Shown here piece after piece: positions 10,660 to 20,878 of a stretch of DNA of 22,063 nucleotides (its first letter is position 1; every line of letters starts with the position of its first letter). Under the pieces are notes generated by a model. The model was not told where the DNA came from. It searched no databases and was given only the letters and a program-made list of their open reading frames with translations. A program made the position numbers and the translations under genes. This stretch comes from Pelargonium nanum (lineage: Eukaryota; Streptophyta; Magnoliopsida; Geraniales; Geraniaceae), in contig JAYMTF010001651.1 of NCBI GenBank assembly GCA_036897485.1, positions 1-22,063 on the forward strand, written 5' to 3'.

Positions 10660-11560
10660 TATTGAGGGACAGCTTACAGGTGTGGTTGAGAAACTTGCAT
10701 CATGGCAATCATGAGAATCTATTTATTCCTCCTTGTAACTTAATTGTCTACGAATACATAATTGTGTTAGTGTTACTTCATTGGTACTGTGTTTTATTAC
10801 CTGACGCTCCCTTAAAAAGAAGAATCCAAAAGCTCATTCAGGTGATGAATGGTGAAATTTTCAAACTCCAGCTCATGCATTGGCATGTGGGTCTGAAGGT
10901 AAGGTTGCTATTGATTTAGGTAGTTACATTTCTGATTTACCTTGAAAATTTGTAATGTTGAATTCTTGGTTAATGGAATGTCTAATATTACACTATAACT
11001 TGTAGGGAATTTTGGTTACTCCGATGGATGTATCAATCCGATGGTTCAGTTTAGAATCAAATTCCTGTTTGTGCTTTGGCAGGTTGTCTCTTTGTATTTG
11101 TTTTATGTTCATTTTATATTCAGTACTTGCATATAATGTGGTAGTTGAAATTGTGCTTGATACTTGCAGTGCAACTCGGATTACAGTCCCAGGCCCCGGT
11201 CCCTGCTTCCTTGCCACTTGATTGCTTTTTGTTCGCACATGGGCATGATTGTTTCTAGATGTGTTGCCATCAATGAAGGTATAACTGGTGCATGCCCTCC
11301 TTTCTCTACCTCATAATTAGACAGCCTCTTACATCCCTCAGAGCTTGGCTAGCCATTTTGGAGTATTATACACTGTTCCAACCTGCATCCCTCTTGGCGG
11401 CATTTGGTTTCATTTCCGACACCACCTGGCGTCAGCTCTCCCCCATCGCTACAATCGTTTTTGCCTGTCTACATCACTGCACCAACCTCCAAAGTATCTA
11501 TGTGCCTAGCCAGAACCACTATGCCAGGTAAATGAACTCCCATCTCTCTCAATGTCTTCT
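10660..11560. pseudogene. Possible remnant of a spliced gene, function not recognised
   Basis: Several segments look like exons separated by good splice signals on the plus strand: GGTCTGAAG|GTAAGG at about 10900, ACTTGTAG|GGAATTTTGG at about 11006, CTTTGGCAG|GTTGTC at about 11082 and GATACTTGCAG|TGCAACTCGG at about 11169. Joined, they give short coding-like runs such as ILVTPMDVSIRWFS and ATRITVPGPGPCFLAT, but each is soon closed by stops or frame changes. The part at 11290-11530 is GC-richer than its surroundings and holds a 79-codon frame without recognised content. I read this as a decayed gene or transduplicated fragment, at low confidence. Confidence 0.25.
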
Positions 11561-14200
11561 AGTTCTCCAATGGCCCATAGTTTATATAAACTACAGGTTG
11601 GTCTTGTGGCTCAGTACCAGTCTTAGCACACAGCAATGTCAGTGTCTTGTGATTGAGATCAAAGATGGTAGGTGGATTAATCTTTCGAACTTTTCTTGAT
11701 CTTGGCTTGTGAGATGGTTTTTTGTTTTTTGTTTTTAAGTTCTGGATTGTTGCTATGATTGTGACCAATCCTAACATTTGATCCTTAACTCTTAATAGGT
11801 GTATGGACTTGTGGAATATGGGTTGGAAATAAGCCAAAATGATGGTGGAGATGAGATATTGTGAGTTTTGCTTATAGTGTGTTGATGAAGAAAGTATAAG
11901 TTGAAATATTTGGTGATATTGTCCTTACAAATGAAGAAATAGTCCGTACTGCAACAACCATACATTATCTGTAAAGTTAGCAATGGACAAAGATAATGTT
12001 GCTATCAGCAAAAGAGGTGTAGGGTTCAATCCCTAATCCAAAGATTTAAACCTTTCTTTGGAATCCCACTTTCTCCCAATAATTCCATCACCACTCCATA
12101 GTCCAAACTCTTGTATTTATTTGTTAGGATATAAAGAGATCTTTCAAAAGTTCTTTTATTTATTTATTAATGTATTAAATTTTGGGATAATTACGGGTTA
12201 CTACTCCTCTGCGATGTCACAAAATACATGTCTACACATTTCAATTTTTACAACATTAAGACAAGTGACCACCTGTGATGTCTCAGATGAAATTATCTTA
12301 TCGGTTTTGTCGTAATTACCCCTCTAAATTTAATGCAACCTAATGGATGAATTGATATTGTTAAGAATTTAGGAAAATGTATAAATCCATTCTGATTGTT
12401 GGGACACCACTAGAAAGTAAAAACAAAAGAATGATATATGATGAGTCATGTGACATAAACATATGATCTGCAGGATCTCTAGTCTGTGTAAGAATCTGAA
12501 GCTCCATAAGAGACAGCCACAAGAGTGTTCGTTGTCTCTTCAAGTACTTGTAAGGAACATTTGATCAATTTCAATGGTTGCATCATTTATTTGTTCATCA
12601 ACACACTTTAAATAGTACTAACAATTAGCTGTTTTGCCAGAACAGAGCCTGTGTTGTGAGTCATGACCACCACCACACCACACCACTCACAAGTCTCTGA
12701 GTCCTCTTGACTCAGTTCCAATTGACCTTGTTTCTTTGGTTGCTACTGTTTGGACTCTTCACGGGACCATTTCATTTCTCTTTCATATTTGCTTTTGTTT
12801 TTGCTTTACTCGCATCATTCATTTTAGCTGTACAAATGCTCACTCACTCAATTATTCACCTTATAATAACTGAACGAGACGAGGGTTCTTGAAGGTAACC
12901 CAACGAGAAGGTGAATCTTGGTGGTGATCCAGCGATACGGGTAGCTTTGGAGGTTACATGTGAGCTTTCCTTGGGCGCGTTGGGAGTCTCTTGTGGAGGC
13001 CAAGTGTTGTACCCTTCTTCAGGGCCTTTAAAGTGATTCGAAGAGGAATGCAGCAGCCGAATGAAGGAAAAAAATCGGGTGTGCTGACACCACCATGCTT
13101 CGTCTCGACGAAGTACTTCCCAACAGCTCCAGCCCGTCACAGAAATAACCTTCTAGCAATCCCGACAAGGGTCTTTCGACGCATTGAAGGAGGCTTGATG
13201 GACGGTGTCTTGAGCGAAAGCTTTGTTTGAGAGGTCGAGAATAGATTCATGTGACATTCGAACGGCACGTGACACATTTATGTCCATCTTTTAAGTACCT
13301 TTCAACATCTGAGTACCATATTTGACAATAATAACATCTCGTGAAATCGAATTCTCATAGTAGTCAATAGAATTCAACAAATATTCAATGCGCGTGTGAT
13401 GAAAATTTAATAAAATGAAGGAGCTGAGCAAATATAATGAGAATATGTAGATGCACGAGTTTCCCAAATTCCAGTTGCTATAATGAGAGACCTCATATTG
13501 TGAGTAAATGACTTGTCAATTCTACAACCTCCACTCAAATACTCAACACTCAATACTCAATAGTGGAGTGGTGGGGCTTGTGCACGCCCATGCTCATGTT
13601 AACAAAAAGCTACTACACCACAAGAGCACAAAAAGAGAGAATTCAATTGGCAAATCCAAACAAATACTAATAATACTTTGATCATTGCTTAATCTAATAC
13701 TACAATGATATCATATGCCATTACCACCTTTGATTACCATCATTTTCTTCCCAAGAATGTCTCACGCGTGTCATTACTAATGAACTATGAGAGAATTCGT
13801 CGCAAAATACGACCTAGCACGTATAGCATGTACGTTTATTCAAAGTTGAGGTAAACTACAGATGGTAGCACCCACTTTTTAACCCAAAACTTTACTTCAG
13901 ACTATCAACAAGAAAACTCAAAGAGAATTCAAAGCGCTAGAAATCACTTACCCCAACTAACCCTTATTAGTATTCTTATAAAAAAAAAGTACATTGTTTC
14001 ACCCTTTTGCAGCCCAAATTATCTCAACCATACAAAAAATTGTGAAAATTTGTAGTGGTAATGGTATAAAGTATAAACAAAACAATAATTTAGAGTTTGG
14101 ACGGTCATGATTGAAAGATGATGGTTCATGGTAGGTACAAGTAAAGCTCATTAACTTGAAGATTTAAAGATTATAATATACACATCAACATAGATAACCA
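11561..14200. other. Intergenic spacer with no gene recognised
   Basis: The stretch is AT-rich except for about 12890-13240, which is GC-richer and has short open frames on both strands (minus 12856-13140, plus 12991-13230) without a recognisable domain; it may be a transposon remnant. A C-rich low-complexity patch (ACCACCACCACACCACACCA) lies at about 12665-12685. The hydrophobic frame at 12707-12892 is the product of T-rich sequence. ATAATTACGGG (about 12187) and GTAATTACCC (about 12313) form a weak inverted pair about 130 bases apart, possibly an eroded MITE. The last 1 kb is probably distal promoter of the pectinesterase gene. Confidence 0.4.
13527..13570. repeat. Short ACTCAA tandem repeat within a small inverted repeat
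   Basis: Degenerate repeats of ACTCAA(A/T/C) run from 13532 to about 13560. They are bracketed by CTCCACT on the left and AGTGGAG on the right, which could pair as a stem. No function is evident. Confidence 0.4.
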
Positions 14201-14330
14201 CAGCCCCATTATCCATCCATCCATGCTCCAAACAAGAATATAGTCACATTCACAGACAAACAGGAGGAGAGAGCCTCACGGGCACCACCAAACAACAACA
14301 AAATTGCAAAAACATAATCAAATTTTAAAG

Positions 14331-14413
14331 AAAACAGAGCAACAAAGGAAAAAGAAAAACAGAGTAACAAAGAAAAAAGAAAACAGAGCAACAAAGAAAA
14401 ACAGAGCAACACA
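14331..14413. repeat. Tandem repeat of about 24 bp (AAAACAGAGCAACAAAG units)
   Basis: Four consecutive copies of AAAACAGAG(C/T)AACA with A/G-rich spacers of variable length, starting at about 14331, 14355, 14380 and 14398. They lie about 270-350 bases upstream of the pectinesterase TATA box. Purine-rich on the plus strand, they give a strongly C/T-rich minus strand, which explains the long spurious minus-strand frame at 14209-14577. Confidence 0.65.
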
Positions 14414-14683
14414 TTAAGCTTGTCTTGTGAGAGAGACTTGAGGCTGTGGCTCAAATTGTTTGCCTGTGATTGTGAAAAAACCCACTTTCTCTCTCCTCTT
14501 TCTCTCTCTAAATCACATTGCATTCCATGAATGGATGTCAGTAGAAGCACCCGTGACCTCTCTTCGATCCTTGTCATCGATTCTCATTTCTCAATTTCAA
14601 CAACATCACTTTCCACCTAAACCCCAAAAGTACTAAATAAAAATTAAATGGTAGCAACAACAAAAGTACCAAGTTTCATTCAT

Positions 14684-14690
14684 TATATAA
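14684..14690 (+). promoter_or_regulatory. TATA box of the pectinesterase gene
   Basis: TATATAA in CATTATATAAACC lies 105-111 bases upstream of the ATG at 14795. It predicts transcription from about 14715-14722 and a leader of about 75 nt. This decides the start codon: the upstream in-frame ATG at 14648 lies before the TATA box and would not be in the mRNA. The leader is rich in C and T with a CTCTCTCT tract just before the ATG. Confidence 0.6.
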
Positions 14691-14794
14691 ACCAAACCAA
14701 ACCAAGCCAGCTTGTGTACACAACACATTCTTTTCTCCAACCTCCTCTCATTTTCACTAATATTCTTCCTCTTCTTTTTTTGCTCTCTCTCTAT

Positions 14795-17700
14795 ATGTCA
14801 AGGTTTCAACACATTTTGTTTAGTGCAATTCTTCTAATTTTACTGATAAATTGCACTGAAACACAATGCCACACCAAGGGATTGAGGCCGAGGATGTCGA
14901 AAGGGAAGCAACTAGAGACGAATTCGACTCAAACCCAATTGTCAGAACAGCAATTCATGAAATGGGTCAATTTTGTTGGGAGCCTCAAGCACTCTGTTTT
15001 CAAAGCTGCCAAGAACAAGCTCTTCCCTTCCTACACTCTCACCGTGGCCAAGAACCCGGCCGCCGGAGACTTCACCACAATTCAGGACGCCATTGATTCT
15101 CTTCCCTTCATCAATCTGGTGAGAGTGGTGATCAAGGTCCATGCAGGAGTCTACACGTGAGTCCTCTGCTTTTGCTGAAACTAATTGAGCTCATATTTGA
15201 TGATTTGTATTCTTGTGCTTTTTTCATGTGTGTGTGTTGTTTTGCTTGTGGGTCTGCAGCTTCACGGATTCTACAGTTTGTCCACACTCAGCTCGTTTTT
15301 ATTTTTCATTTATTTATGGATTGGAGAGAAAGTGATTCTATTTTTTTGTTTCTTGTTGTGTCTTTTAGTTTAGAGTTGGTACTGTTTTTGACTAACTACT
15401 AAAACAGAGTGCTCTGTAGCTGATGAGATTTGTCGTTTCTTTTGTCAATCTAATTTCATTTCTTTGCCCAAATTGCTTCTACTTTTGAAGTTATGTTGAT
15501 GAAATGTGAAATGGGTATCAATCAAAATTGTGAATTTTGATGATTTTTGTAGGGAAAAGGTGAACATACCACCACTGAAATCATTCATTACAATCCAAGG
15601 AGCAGGGGCAGATAAGACAATTGTTCAATGGGGAGACACAGCCAAGACAATTGGGGCTAGAGGCCAGCCCATTGGAACCTACAATTCTGCAACTTTTGCT
15701 GTGAATTCACCTTATTTCATAGCCAAGAACATCACCTTCAAGGTACATTTATGTTCTTTTGATTGATTCTTCACAAACCCACTGTTCTTGTAAAGAATCA
15801 ACTCAACTAAAAGTTTAAGCTGATAGTTGAAAGCACAATATTGGTAGGATTCAAACTCGGCATCTTTAGTCACCTAATACCATGTAAAGAACCAATTCAG
15901 CTAAAAGCTTAAGCTGATAGTTGAAGGCCCAATATTAGTTTTATACTCTAACCGTTCTTGCTATGAAAACTCAGAACACAACACCAGTTCCCGCACCAGG
16001 AGCTATAGGGAAGCAAGCAGTTGCTTTTAGAATCTCAGCAGACACAGCAACATTTTTGGGATGCAGGTTCTTGGGAGCACAGGACACACTTTATGATCAT
16101 CTGGGCAGGCACTACTACAAAGATTGCTACATTGAAGGGTCTGTGGATTTCATATTTGGAAATGCTCTGTCTCTGTTTGAGGTACAAGAATCAATCCCAA
16201 TTGAAACCAATTGTTGTGAATTGTTTTGAGAGCTATGGGATTGAATTGGGTGTTGATGTGGGTTTTGCAATGTGTTTAGGGTTGTCATGTGCATGCAATA
16301 GCACAGTACACAGGAGCATTAACAGCACAAGGGAGGAGTAGCATGTTGGAGGACACGGGCTTCTCATTTGTCAACTGTAAGGTCACTGGCTCAGGGGCTC
16401 TCTACCTTGGTAGGGCTTGGGGACCCTTCTCTAGGGTTGTTTTTGCCTACACTTATATGGACAACATTATCATGCCCAAAGGATGGTACAATTGGGGTGA
16501 TCCTAACCGCGAAATGTATGTGCTCCACTCTTTTTCTTCGTAATTCTATCCTCGATATCTAGCTCAATATTCTGATATATGCTCGTAGAGTACATTTTAA
16601 GTGAAAATCTTAGATGCGTGTCTTTACGTGCACCAACAAGCTCGTAAATATGTTATAAAATGCACTAACTGGGAAATGTATGTGTTGTACCCCTCCTAAC
16701 TCTTTTTCTTCACAATTTAAACCCCAATGTCTAGTTCAATATGCTGATACGTTCGTAGATAACATTGTAAGTGAAAGTCCTGACATGTGTCTTTAATTAT
16801 GTGCATGCACATAACCGTAAACATGTTATAAACAAACAATGCCCTAACCGTGAAATGTAGGTGCTCTATGCCTCCTAACTCTTTTTCTTCACAATTCAGT
16901 CCCTAATGTCTACTTCTATATGTAGGTGCTCTATCCCTTCATAAATAACATTGTAAGTGAAAGTATTGATGCGTGTCATTACATACATCTCCTAACCATG
17001 AAATGTATGTATTCTACCCCTCCTATTTTCTGCGCAACTCAATCCCGATGCCTTGATGCGTGTCTTTACGTGCACGCACAGGGTCGTAAACACATTATAA
17101 ACAAACGGTGGATGTCTCATAGGAGGCTTCAATTTTTAAAACCCATATTGGGTTAGTGGAAACAGGGGCATGACCTGCTCTAGATAGATATGGTTTTGGT
17201 GTTTGTCACCTTATCCTTGTTCAGGCACACAGGCTAAGAGCACAGCCTTTCTCATTTGCTATTTTATACTATATACATAGATAGGTAGCTTTATGTAATC
17301 AATTGACTGAAATACCCATGAATCATGGTCACCCAAGAGGCCATGAATGGTTCTTTACATAGAAAAGAAAGGGCATTCTTGGTATCCTACATTGCAAACA
17401 ATGGGCTGGGCTGTCACAATTCAGGAATTTACCTAATCCCATGAGAGTGTGATAGCCTTGTTACTTTTGCTGCAATCTACGTGTAATGCACCATTAGTGC
17501 ACATAAAAATAGTAGCAACTTGACCTACACAGCATGCGCATATGCTATGCTAGTAGCTCCTTCAAATCCTACTCCAAAGTAGCCGCTAGTAAACTGTTCG
17601 GTAAAATGCATAAAACAGTAACTTAAAGAAAGCAACTTCATGCAGAGCTCTCCTAAGAAGCTGATTCTTGCATGAACTCAATGCCTCATGTTAGATTTTT

Positions 17701-18188
17701 GGTCTCATTCAAAAAATAGATATAACACGTAAATTACAATTTTGCCCTCATAGAATGCACAGGAGGTCGACCGATTCTGTTGTGTTATACTGATTAGTGA
17801 AATGCTAGATTTTTATTTCTGCCTATGAGATCGACCGAATCTGATTTGTGAACGGAGGCAGTAATTGGTATTATTAAGTTGTTTCTTAAATACAATTGTT
17901 TTTATCCGAACATTTTGTTACACGAAACTCAACCGTTTAAAACAATCTGTAGAGTTTCAAGTTTTAGTGTTACCAAAGAAGGCCTAAACCCTTATCACTA
18001 TTTCTTTGAAGATGATGATGTGGTTGTGGAAATGCAGGACTGTGTTCTATGGGCAATACAAGTGCACAGGACCAGGAGCAAGCTTTGCAGGAAGAGTGTC
18101 ATGGTCAAGAGAGCTCACTGACCAGGAAGCTAAGCCTTTTATTTCACTTAGCTTCATTGATGGATCAGAATGGATCAAAATTCAATAG
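14795..18188 (+). CDS. Pectinesterase (pectin methylesterase), type II without PMEI pro-domain, PME53-like (5 exons)
   Basis: The enzyme removes methyl groups from homogalacturonan in the cell wall, releasing methanol and allowing calcium cross-linking or degradation. Exons: 14795-15156, 15553-15742, 15975-16181, 16280-16515, 18038-18188, giving 381 residues. Residues 1 to about 23 form a hydrophobic secretion signal ([14 protein letters not shown]). The catalytic beta-helix domain runs from about 80 to 375, and no inhibitor-like PMEI pro-region precedes it. Family motifs are intact: GVYTEKV (118-124), QAVAFR with Gln198, GAQDTLYD with acid/base Asp221, DFIFG with nucleophile Asp242, and LGRAW with Arg298 and Trp300. 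GAQ and LGRAW replace the commoner GFQ and LGRPW, as in the group around Arabidopsis PME53 (At5g19730, from memory), which also fits in length. The last intron is long (1522 nt) and repeat-filled. A TATA box at 14684 fixes the start. Closeness to PME53 is judged by eye. Confidence 0.93.
15789..15953 (-). mobile_element. TRIM-like LTR retroelement scar in pectinesterase intron 2
   Basis: Two related copies lie in direct orientation at 15789-15844 and 15883-15938, sharing for example TTTAAGCTGATAGTTGAA or CTTAAGCTGATAGTTGAA. Read on the minus strand, the first copy (from about 15953 down to 15883) ends in TTCTTTACA and is followed at once by TGGTATTAGGTGAC. This resembles TGGTATCAGAGC, the initiator-tRNA(Met) primer-binding site of plant LTR elements. 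About 30-40 bases later comes the second copy, truncated at its start. LTR, primer site, tiny interior and LTR are the plan of terminal-repeat retrotransposons in miniature. The sequence also resembles a very common dispersed plant repeat I know from memory. No coding capacity. Confidence 0.6.
16502..17112. repeat. Degenerate tandem repeat in pectinesterase intron 4 that includes the exon-4 end and splice donor
   Basis: About four copies begin at 16502, 16663, 16843 and 16991, with spacings of about 161, 180 and 148 bases. Each starts with a version of CCTAACCGCGAAATGTATGT; then come CTCCTAACTCTTTTTCTTC, CAATATGCTGATA, CATTGTAAGTGAAAG, GCGTGTCTTTACGTGCA and CGTAAACATGTTATAAAC. The first copy contains the last 14 bases of exon 4 and its GT donor. 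The fourth is shorter and ends near 17108. Copies 2 and 4 keep the donor AAAT|GTATGT unchanged and copy 3 has AAAT|GTAGGT. The array therefore arose by duplicating the exon-intron junction. Confidence 0.7.
17755..17850. repeat. Short direct repeat in pectinesterase intron 4
   Basis: GGTCGACCGATTCTG at about 17766-17780 recurs as GATCGACCGAATCTG at about 17829-17843, each followed by a TTGTG-like end. They lie 63 bases apart within the same long intron. This is probably a transposon remnant; its family is not identified. Confidence 0.35.
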
Positions 18189-18530
18189 TTTTTTAACATT
18201 TATTTGGTGTATTTCTCCTCCAAATCCCATCCTTTGGTAGTGATGAACATAATTTTGATGTTTTACTATATAGTAGCATATATTCATATTCATACATCTG
18301 ATATAATAATGGAATTGCAACCCTCATGTTGGATCCAATTTGGAATTAAATTTTAAATTCCTTTGGTTTCAGGAGCAAACCTTATTATGATCTGTCTCAC
18401 TTGATCCAGCCCATTTCTTGTTGATATGGGCCTTGAACACATCAAAGTGTACACAAAACTTCCAATTTTAAAAAATATCTTGGACCATTAGGCCCTCATT
18501 TGTAGAAACCCTACCACTGCATCTAAAGAT
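18189..18530. other. Pectinesterase 3' UTR and flank
   Basis: AT-rich sequence after the stop codon at 18186-18188. AATTAAAT at about 18344 and TATAATAATGG at about 18301 are candidate non-canonical poly(A) elements; no perfect AATAAA is seen. Nothing else is recognised. Confidence 0.35.
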
Positions 18531-18539
18531 ACTTGGGAG

Positions 18540-18731
18540 TAGAGCTGGTAAAATCGACCCGTCCCGGTGGGCACTTGAAACTCAACCCGTTTTTGGCGGG
18601 TTCGGATATAAATTTATCATCCTAAAAAAAGACAAGGGTCAAATTAAATGAATTATAAAATTTTCGGATCTGATTAGAATCAGGTATACTAAAATCTGAT
18701 TTGAACTCGACCCGAAATATTATCACCTCTA
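18540..18731. mobile_element. Probable hAT-type MITE, about 190 bp
   Basis: The left end TAGAGCTGGTAAAATCGACCCG is mirrored by the right end CGACCCGAAATATTATCACCTCTA, giving an imperfect terminal inverted repeat of about 20 bases of the TAGAGGTGGTAAAA kind common in plant hAT MITEs. Both sides carry a similar short sequence outside: ACTTGGGAG on the left and ACTTAGAGAG on the right, possibly a diverged 8-10 bp target-site duplication. The interior has GACCCG/CGGGTT motifs and no open frame. It is old, judging from mismatches in the ends. Confidence 0.5.
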
Positions 18732-18739
18732 CTTAGAGA

Positions 18740-19718
18740 GCTAGTTAGCTACCATTAGATCTGCCAACTGTGAGGCTATTTCATAGATGTGATGTGATGT
18801 GATCAACATGTTAGTATCAGTCATGATTGATTCTTCCATAATTAGAATCTTCTTAACTACCATTGCTTCTTCCATGTGAGACTCTGAGCTACTTGAGGAG
18901 CTTATGATAAATATGTTACATCACTTGTAATGAAGCTAAACCTAATATACACAACATTTTTTTCCAAGAACAAATGGTATGTGGGAGTCTTTTAAGTAGA
19001 ATTGGAAATTTCAGGACTCGGTTCAAGTCAAAATTTCATTTTTCTAAGCATAGAACGTGTGAATTTGTATGAATTCTTCATATTCAAAATTTGTTCAAAA
19101 TTTAAGATCAGCTAATATCAATTAAGAGCAGATCAAATTTTGAATGTACGGGTGTTTAGTTCAGATTGTTAGTTATGATTTCGATGAAGTGCATGTGAAT
19201 GAGCAAATAGTAGTTAACAATAAACTTGTCCTCTTATTTCTTGGGCTGGCTTTGTTGACACTTTCACACTCCATTCCACACACAGTTATGGAAACAAAGA
19301 GCATTACAAATAAAAAAATGTAGAAGTTACACAACATTCTATTTTAGTGACCTCACTTTCATCTTCCAGAATTCATGCTAAGTGATAACATTTTCAAATA
19401 TAATACTCTGATATTTTAATATTGAACTGTTAAATTTCAAAATTTGAATGTATATTTTAGAAAAACAAGCACACTTCACGAAATATTCAGTAAAACAACA
19501 ATAAAAAATTGAAGAAGCAGATAGAGGCAGAGGATGATGATGCAATGGGTACAAGAAAGAGACAGCCTCTCACTCAAATCAAACTCTGAAAGAATCATTT
19601 TTATCATCAGACTATATGACTATCCATCAAATCAAATACCTAATCATTAATGCTTTGTAATAACTAATTTTCACCTTCTGAACCCATAAAGCTATTGTTT
19701 TTTTAATAGTAGCATGTA
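18740..19718. other. Intergenic spacer, nothing recognised
   Basis: AT-rich DNA with stops in every frame. No long repeats, RNA genes or terminal inverted repeats were seen. Confidence 0.4.
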
Positions 19719-20345
19719 TTAGGGCTCGTTTGTATTGTGACTATTGTCTACTTCATGTATAAAGAGTATATCGTAAAGAAGTTTACATTTTGTATGCAGT
19801 TAGTCGATCTAATCATCTCTAAGAGCGATATTGTAAAATATACAAGCATTAAAGGTCGACCCATATTACATTTAAATCTACTGACTAAAGATCAACTGTA
19901 AAATTAGCTAGAACAATGAACCACATTGTATACAAATATGTATATCTAATTGTAGGGTCAACCCATATCACATATGAGTCTTTCAATTGAAGATCGACCA
20001 TATAGCCTATCGCATAAAGTAAAAATATGCATAGCTAACTTTAAAGCTAGGTCCCTTCACATTGAAGTTTTTTTAGTTGACAGAACTAACACAACTATCA
20101 TAATGTAACACGGCTAGAACAGTTGTTTATTTGGTTATATACTATTGTCAAATCAAGGTCATTTTGTCGTGAAAAGACTCATAGAGCGAAAGTAGATCCC
20201 ACAAGAGCCTCCAACCTCCTATAAGAAAAGACTCATGCATAATTTTAACGTTAAAACGTTATTTTGTCGTTAAACAACTTTTGACTTCAAAATTGGTAGA
20301 CATTGCTCTTACACGACGTCAGTAGATAACCCAAACAAGCCCTTA
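19719..20345. mobile_element. PIF/Harbinger (Tourist-type) MITE, 621 bp with TTA target-site duplication
   Basis: The left end GGGCTCGTTTGTATTG starts at 19722 and the right end ...AACCCAAACAAGCCC closes at 20342. Reversed, the right end reads GGGCTTGTTTGGGTTA, matching the left at 12 of 16 positions. TTA stands directly outside both ends (19719-19721 and 20343-20345), which is the preferred target duplication of PIF/Harbinger transposons, and GGGC..GTTTG is typical of Tourist ends. There is no transposase frame inside, so it is non-autonomous. The interior holds a degenerate repeat of about 100 bp described separately. Confidence 0.7.
19802..20056. repeat. Degenerate tandem repeat of about 100 bp inside the MITE
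   Basis: Similar blocks end in GGTCGACCC (about 19854-19862), GGGTCAACCC (about 19954-19963) and AGGTCCC (about 20049-20055). They share CCATATNACAT, an AAAGATCAACTGTA / GAAGATCGACCATA segment and ATATGTATATCTAA / ATATGCATAGCTAA. Roughly two and a half copies can be followed; divergence is high. Confidence 0.45.
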
Positions 20346-20878
20346 GAGAGTGAAGAGACTGCCTTGAGCAGCAGAGGACTGCTGTATGAATAATGAAATG
20401 AATGTGCATTAGTTGCTCCAACTCTTGTGTGGGAATTTCAAGTACCCATCTCTAACTCCACCACAACAATGATTCTTCATCATGAACCCACCAAATTTAT
20501 GGATAATTTTTCCTAGTTTTTTTGAATCTTTTAATGTGTAAATTTTCAATTGGACCTACCTATGTCTGAAATCAAGGAAGAATATGGGATGAAACAGAGC
20601 TTGTTATTGTATTGTGTACATGTGAGAGTAAAAGACAAGCCTCACCCATTCACATTCAGAATTTGAAGGACAATCGATGAGAAATTACACATGCTGTGAA
20701 CAGAAAACTGGGTCGGTTCAATTATTTCAATTTGAATTCAAACAAAAAAATTCATTTTCAAATCTTTTGATAATAGCCAATATTTTGAAATCAAGATATG
20801 TAACTAAAATCTACAACAATTTTCTTGAAATTTCACATTAAAAAAATTGTTGATGGAAGCTTGGAGTTAGTTGCAGAG
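20346..20878. other. Spacer and probable 3' UTR of the minus-strand IQD gene
   Basis: AT-rich sequence downstream (on the minus strand) of the IQD stop codon at 20879-20881. The complement of CAATTATTTC near 20719 gives an AATAAT element that might serve in polyadenylation. No other gene is recognised. Confidence 0.4.

Noticed and set aside
12707-12892. Short hydrophobic frame resembling a membrane protein
   Set aside because: T-rich sequence codes for Phe and Leu by chance; it is preceded by low-complexity CA-rich DNA and has no recognisable family.
14209-14577. 122-codon minus-strand frame with a Leu/Phe-rich middle
   Set aside because: It arises from the purine-rich tandem repeat and CT tracts read on the opposite strand; the hydrophobic composition follows from the repeat, and no domain is recognisable.
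14648-14794. Upstream in-frame ATG giving the pectinesterase a 49-residue longer N-terminus
   Set aside because: The ATG at 14648 lies before the TATA box at 14684 and so should not be in the mRNA; starting at 14795 puts a normal secretion signal at the N-terminus.
16926-17156. 76-codon frame in pectinesterase intron 4
   Set aside because: It lies inside the degenerate tandem repeat and the intron, with no splice support for use as an exon.
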